Source: JAFTYR01 sp964571375 (GTDB taxonomy: Bacteria > Pseudomonadota > Gammaproteobacteria > Burkholderiales > Burkholderiaceae_F). Taken from it: DNA of 21,604 bases. The notes beneath the pieces are model-generated. The model searched no databases. It saw only the letters and a list, made by a program, of their open reading frames with translations, and had not been told where the DNA came from. The stretch lies in contig CAZNBL010000020.1 in NCBI GenBank assembly GCA_964571375.1, positions 1 through 21,604 on the forward strand. Direction: 5' to 3'. Position numbers and translations under genes: made by a program. Positions 21,198-21,604 of this stretch are shown in pieces; within the stretch, counting starts at the first letter, position 1; every line of letters begins with the position of its first letter.

Positions 21198-21604
21198 ATG
21201 GCAAAAACCAAACGTACTTTTGTAAATTTTTCAGAACTTGAAGGCTTCCGCTACCTGCATTTCGGCAGTGAATGGATTCAGGGCGGCATGCAGATCGCAC
21301 GTCCCTGGAAGCTTGCGCTCGAATATCAGCAGTGGATGATGACACTGATGCTTTTCCAGCCGAATCCGCAGGAAATTCTTCAGCTCGGTCTCGGTGCCGG
21401 CGGTTTTGCCAAGTTCTGCTGGAAGTATTTCCCGGACGCCAATACCAAGGTCGTGGAAATTTCCGAAGACGTTTATATGGCTGCCCGTATGTGGTTCCGC
21501 ATGCCTGCCGACGATGATCATCTTGAAGTCGTGTTCGAAGACTGCAAGAAGTTCCTCGGCAACCGCAAGGCTTACGAAGCTCCGGACTGGCTGCTCGTCG
21601 ATAT
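21198..21604 (+). CDS. Spermidine-synthase-like (SpeE family) protein, 3' truncated by window end
   Basis: The first 135 codons of a gene that runs out of the window. The protein begins MAKTKRTFVNFSELEGFRYLHFGSEWIQGGMQIARPWKL. This is the beta-sheet lead-in seen in polyamine-synthase-like proteins of betaproteobacteria. A Rossmann methyltransferase-type motif follows, LQLGLGAGGFAKFCWKYFP, then VVEISEDVYMAARMWFRMP and FEDCKKFL, with the acidic residue after the VVE strand expected to bind the nucleoside. The family includes true spermidine synthases and relatives of unknown substrate; with the C-terminal half missing, the reaction cannot be stated. GGAG lies six bases before the ATG. Confidence 0.8.
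   Translation, partial: MAKTKRTFVNFSELEGFRYLHFGSEWIQGGMQIARPWKLALEYQQWMMTLMLFQPNPQEILQLGLGAGGFAKFCWKYFPDANTKVVEISEDVYMAARMWFRMPADDDHLEVVFEDCKKFLGNRKAYEAPDWLLVD

Noticed and set aside
19307..21211. A 634-codon open frame on the minus strand opposite htpG
   Set aside because: It mirrors the htpG codon pattern, has no domain signature and no ribosome binding site, and htpG itself is unambiguous.
1..21604. CRISPR arrays
   Set aside because: No regularly spaced short repeats were seen on either strand. The only long repeat is the parC duplication.

Overview
The window is about 21.6 kb of bacterial chromosome with roughly 55% GC. The gene content points to a gut-associated betaproteobacterium of the Burkholderiales, most likely Sutterellaceae (family-level inference from protein style; no rRNA marker is present). 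Supporting signs are a TtrS/TtrR-like sensor pair in one operon with a Tat-exported flavoprotein reductase, a betaproteobacterial-type ParE/ParC pair, and a SpeE-like methyltransferase-fold protein.

Layout. Positions 1-2158 hold a small hypothetical gene, a convergent GNAT acetyltransferase and a divergent EamA-type transporter. Positions 2215-5976 form a tightly overlapping operon: periplasmic-sensing histidine kinase, LuxR-type response regulator, and secreted FAD-dependent fumarate-reductase-family enzyme. It closes with a strong bidirectional terminator. Positions 6046-7876 hold two divergent genes of unknown function. One is a protein with an IS3/IS911-type transposase helix-turn-helix fused to an unrecognised C-terminal region. 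The other is a small protein with a basic, Ala/Glu/Pro-rich tail. Between them lies a 10-bp-phased direct repeat. Positions 7944-8018 encode tRNA-Arg(CCU), followed by a terminator and a gene-poor kilobase with two small orphan genes. A LysR regulator occupies 9129-10112. About 650 bp follow without a supported protein gene; this stretch contains several hairpins and a strong plus-strand terminator, so an unannotated RNA is possible. A COG1237-type metallo-beta-lactamase-fold hydrolase is at 10763-11572.

Positions 11858-16783 carry parE-parC, the two subunits of topoisomerase IV. parC is abnormal: it contains a near-perfect tandem duplication (315 and 316 bp) inside the catalytic region, and a one-base deletion in the first copy exactly restores the reading frame. 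This is either a very recent in-frame mutation or an assembly artefact. ParC also carries an acidic Ala/Glu-rich N-terminal extension that begins with a QGDLF motif resembling a beta-clamp-binding site.

Positions 16883-18991 (minus strand) hold a DUF134-NifX fusion with a Cys/His/Gly-rich tail and a perfect 20-bp palindrome upstream, then a fold-type I PLP aminotransferase. Positions 19199-21103 encode HtpG behind a convincing sigma-32 heat-shock promoter. The window ends inside a spermidine-synthase-like gene.

The core genes (topoisomerase IV, HtpG, tRNA) look vertically inherited. The items most worth checking are the parC duplication, the transposase-HTH fusion with its divergent partner, the kinase/regulator/flavoprotein operon with unknown substrate, and the structured intergenic region near 10.3-10.7 kb.
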